In this document: positions 61,794 to 64,000 of the stretch, piece by piece
Numbering within the stretch: the first letter of the stretch is position 1
Layout of the letters: each line of letters opens with the position of its first letter
Assembly (NCBI GenBank): GCA_003165075.1
Contig: PLSM01000181.1
Span: 662-64,661 of the forward strand
From: Acidobacteriaceae bacterium
Lineage (GTDB): Bacteria; Acidobacteriota; Terriglobia; Terriglobales; Acidobacteriaceae
Direction of reading: 5' to 3'
Length of the DNA: 64,000 bases
Notes under the pieces: model-generated
The model's input: the letters and a program-made list of their open reading frames with translations, nothing else
Told to the model about the DNA's origin: nothing
The model's database searches: none
Program-made: the position numbers and the translations under genes

Positions 61794-62546
61794 TTAGAGC
61801 AGGGTCTGCAGGCGCTCTGGCTCGTGCAGGGTGATCAGTGAATCGTCAATCGAGATCCAGCCATCTTTGCGAAATTGCCCCAGGGTGCGCGTCACCGTCT
61901 CGCGCGTAGTGCAGGCCATCGAGGCCATCTCTTCGTGGGTCAGCAGCAGCGGAAAACGGAAGCCGCCTCCATTCAGGTGTTCGCCGATCTGGTAGGCCAG
62001 CTCAAGAAGCAGCCGGCCCAGCCGGGCAGCTACAGTCTCGGCCAGGGCGATGCGGCAAGCATCCTGCAACGCGAAACGGTACTCCTGGCAAATGCACTGA
62101 ACCGCGCGCATTTGCGCTTCTTTGTGGCTCCGCAGAAAAGTGAGGAAGCGCTCCCGCTCTACAGGGCGAAGCTGGGCAGGGGTAAGCGACTCGGCAGAAA
62201 CTTCGTAGACCCCATGTGAGAGGACTGCGTACAGCCCCAGCATGGAACCCGGACCGGCAACGCGCACAATCATCTGGCGATCCTGGGCGCGGCCGGCAGT
62301 CAGCTTCAAGTATCCGCCGCAGATCAGGTAAAGACAGCGAGCATCCCCTCCCTGAACAAACAGCGAAGCCTGTGCGGGCAAGGAAATGGTGCTGGTCGCT
62401 AGTTCAAGGTCGGCGAGTACGGCGCTTCCCAGGGAGCAAAACCACCCTGGCCGGCGGTTGGCGCAAGCCGCACAACCTACAGGCGCTTGGCGGGCCAAAT
62501 GTCTTTGTCGTCTCTGCACTCCTGCCGGAATTTCTAAGCTCGCCAT
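61794..62546 (-). CDS. CRP/FNR family transcriptional regulator
   Basis: A 250-residue regulator. Residues 1-40 include Cys25, Cys28 and Cys37 (CAACANRRPGWFC), a CxxC-x8-C arrangement like iron-sulfur FNR relatives but with wider spacing. Residues 50-140 are the cyclic-nucleotide-like sensor fold (LFVQGGDARCLYLICGGYLK). The helix-turn-helix is at 203-224 (THEEMASMACTTRETVTRTL). Its recognition helix has RETVTR, the CRP-type R-E-x-x-x-R residues, not the FNR-type. The ATG at 62546 is chosen because the domain starts there. A CRP-type palindrome lies upstream at 63094. Confidence 0.86.
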   Translation of the reverse strand: MASLEIPAGVQRRQRHLARQAPVGCAACANRRPGWFCSLGSAVLADLELATSTISLPAQASLFVQGGDARCLYLICGGYLKLTAGRAQDRQMIVRVAGPGSMLGLYAVLSHGVYEVSAESLTPAQLRPVERERFLTFLRSHKEAQMRAVQCICQEYRFALQDACRIALAETVAARLGRLLLELAYQIGEHLNGGGFRFPLLLTHEEMASMACTTRETVTRTLGQFRKDGWISIDDSLITLHEPERLQTLL

Positions 62547-63300
62547 AGTCTTGCTCCGCTTGAAAACCACGAAACACTTTCGACCTCTGCTGCCATCCCC
62601 CGGCCATCGGCGCAAGGGCTGACTTTGAGGACTTAACATTTCGGTCTCCGGGAAAGAGACTTTCGCCTCATCAAAGTTTCCTCCGGCGTCGCAACCCATG
62701 GATGTGATGGGCCTCACGTCTCTTTGGCCCAAAATTCGTACAAGCGCTGATTTTCCGGGCTGGAATCTGCTGTCGTCTTTCTCCCTCGTGAACACCGGCA
62801 AATTCGTTAAGAGACCGGTCAAGCGCCTGGAGCCGCCGGTGGACCACATACTTTCACGTCGCGGGGTACCTTGTATTAGGGTAGAGTGGTCAATTATGCT
62901 CATCCGTTTTACGGAATTGGTGATGCATTAAAGCAGTGGGTGTTCTTCGCATTCATCAGGCTCCGGCCGGACGGTGATCATGTGCACGCAAGAGCGATTG
63001 ACCGCACGAATACGCAAGCGAAAAATGAGCTGCTGCAAGTCTCCATCACCATGAGCAGCGCCGTCGTGGCCAGAAGCTGGCCGTTGTTCAATATGTGACG
63101 AGTGTCACGGTCTCCGGGCAAGCGAAGAACGTAGGATGCAGCCCATGAGGTGATGCTCCACACAAAGAGCGCCTCCGAACCAGAGAACTCAGAATCCAGG
63201 CTGCTGTATCTATCGTCTTTTAAATTCGTTATGCAAGACTACTGGGCGTTGGCTAATCTGAATTCGAAGGTTGTAACGAGAGCAATCGAGGTGATACTTG
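62547..63300. other. Divergent regulatory region without a gene
   Basis: The 754 bases between the CRP/FNR gene (minus) and the cytochrome gene (plus) contain no convincing ORF. They should hold both promoters. A near-perfect CRP-type site is at 63094-63108; the rest shows nothing I can name. Frames across it in both directions lack a start with a ribosome binding site or domain match. Confidence 0.5.
63094..63108 (+). promoter_or_regulatory. CRP-type operator
   Basis: TGTGA (63094-63098), six bases, TCAC (63105-63108), next base G. This is the E. coli CRP consensus TGTGA-N6-TCACA with one change at the last base. It lies about 200 bases before the multiheme cytochrome and 550 before the CRP/FNR gene, whose recognition helix predicts this target. 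Confidence 0.55.
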
Positions 63301-64000
63301 ATGCATAAGAACGGGCCGGTGGCAAGATCGCCAATTGGTGCGGCCCCGGGAAAGAGACCGGGACTGCGAGGCTGTTTCATGTTGTTGCTGGGCGCGAGTA
63401 TGCTTTGCGCCAGCGCAATGGCCGCTGCCGCAAGCGGAGCCAAACCGGCCAATGGTCAGGCCAAGGAAGCCGCCCCTTCAGACTATGTGGGTACCGACAC
63501 CTGCGCGACCTGCCACGCAGAAGTCGCCAAGGGCTTCGCCGGCAACCCTCACAACAAGATTGCTGAAATGCATGGCAAGGCCGGTGTCACCTGCGAGGGT
63601 TGCCACGGACCGGGCCGCGCACACGTTGAAGGCGGCGGCGATGTAAGCAAGATCTTCGATCCGGCCAAGGCCACGCCCAAGCAGGTGGACGAAAAGTGCC
63701 TGGATTGCCACGCGGGAACGCATCCCAACTTCGAACGTTCTCCCCACGCCAAAGCGGGGGTAAGCTGCACCAGCTGCCACAGCATTCACGCCAGCCAGGA
63801 AAGTGCGCAGTTGCTGAAGGCTTCGCAGCCCGCGCTCTGCTATCAGTGCCACACTGACGTGAAGCCGTCGTTTGATATGCCTTTCCACCACAAGGTGAAC
63901 GAAGGCCTGGTCAAGTGCGGCGACTGTCATGACGTTCACGGCACATTCGGGAACAGCAGCCTGAAGTCCACGGCTGATCAGAATTTGATCTGCACCAAAT
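63301..64000 (+). CDS. Multiheme c-type cytochrome, cut by the window end
   Basis: The ATG at 63301 with GAGGTG before it opens a frame that runs to the window end, 233 codons. A signal-like stretch (GCFMLLLGASMLCASAMAAA) is followed by six complete CxxCH heme sites: CATCH, CEGCH, CLDCH, CTSCH, CYQCH and CGDCH, and a further Cys (ICTK) at the edge. The spacing and sequence resemble DmsE/MtrA-like decaheme cytochromes that carry electrons in the periplasm towards the outer membrane. The C-terminus is outside. It is probably under the CRP/FNR regulator. Confidence 0.88.
   Translation, partial: MHKNGPVARSPIGAAPGKRPGLRGCFMLLLGASMLCASAMAAAASGAKPANGQAKEAAPSDYVGTDTCATCHAEVAKGFAGNPHNKIAEMHGKAGVTCEGCHGPGRAHVEGGGDVSKIFDPAKATPKQVDEKCLDCHAGTHPNFERSPHAKAGVSCTSCHSIHASQESAQLLKASQPALCYQCHTDVKPSFDMPFHHKVNEGLVKCGDCHDVHGTFGNSSLKSTADQNLICTK

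Overview
The window looks like the chromosome of a GC-rich, diderm soil bacterium, most probably an acidobacterium of the Terriglobia group. This placement is an inference. It rests on the complete Kdo/lipid A/heptose gene run (waaA-lpxK-waaC), the mix of ATG, GTG and TTG starts, the many palindromic intergenic repeats, and several uncharacterised proteins whose style recalls that group. There are no rRNA, tRNA, transposase, integrase or CRISPR signals, so the DNA reads as stable chromosome carrying one large accessory locus.

Layout. 1-7492: the start of an SDR gene, a repeat-filled spacer, glmS, a pterin-carbinolamine dehydratase, then a sulfate assimilation operon (cysD-cysN-cysH-TauE-type transporter). 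The operon is preceded by a consensus promoter, a near-leaderless 22-codon ORF with six cysteine codons and an intrinsic terminator, which together look like a cysteine-responsive attenuator. 7764-34176: about 26 kb of tightly packed, co-directional genes for an extracellular contractile injection system (eCIS, phage-tail-like). It has sheath, tube, zinc-ribbon hub-assembly protein, DUF4255 tail terminator, AAA+ ATPase, baseplate adaptor, LysM protein, gp27-like hub, gp5-like spike, PAAR-like tip, gp25, two gp6/J proteins, a gpI/beta-helix protein, a DUF6519 protein, a glycosyltransferase-like protein, and two DUF4157 proteins that are the likely cargo. The second cargo protein carries a deaminase-like HAE/Cys motif pair.

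34384-38000: a ferredoxin-NADP reductase-like flavoprotein, a LytTR response regulator, a zinc-ribbon membrane protein and an ECF sigma factor with a small membrane partner. 38575-51820: housekeeping genes (rlmB, der, a DinG-type helicase, pncA, queD) mixed with an amino acid permease, two AhpD-like proteins, a peptidase-like secreted protein with a broken HEXXH, and small proteins. 51834-61701: the LPS core/lipid A operon, mnmG, a putative methyltransferase and exported proteins. 61794-64000: a CRP/FNR regulator transcribed away from a multiheme c-type cytochrome cut by the window edge, with a CRP-type palindrome between them.

Three features stand out: the eCIS with its deaminase-like cargo; the poly-cysteine leader attenuator; and several families of palindromic repeats that have entered coding sequence, once in-frame inside mnmG and twice providing the 3' end of a gene.
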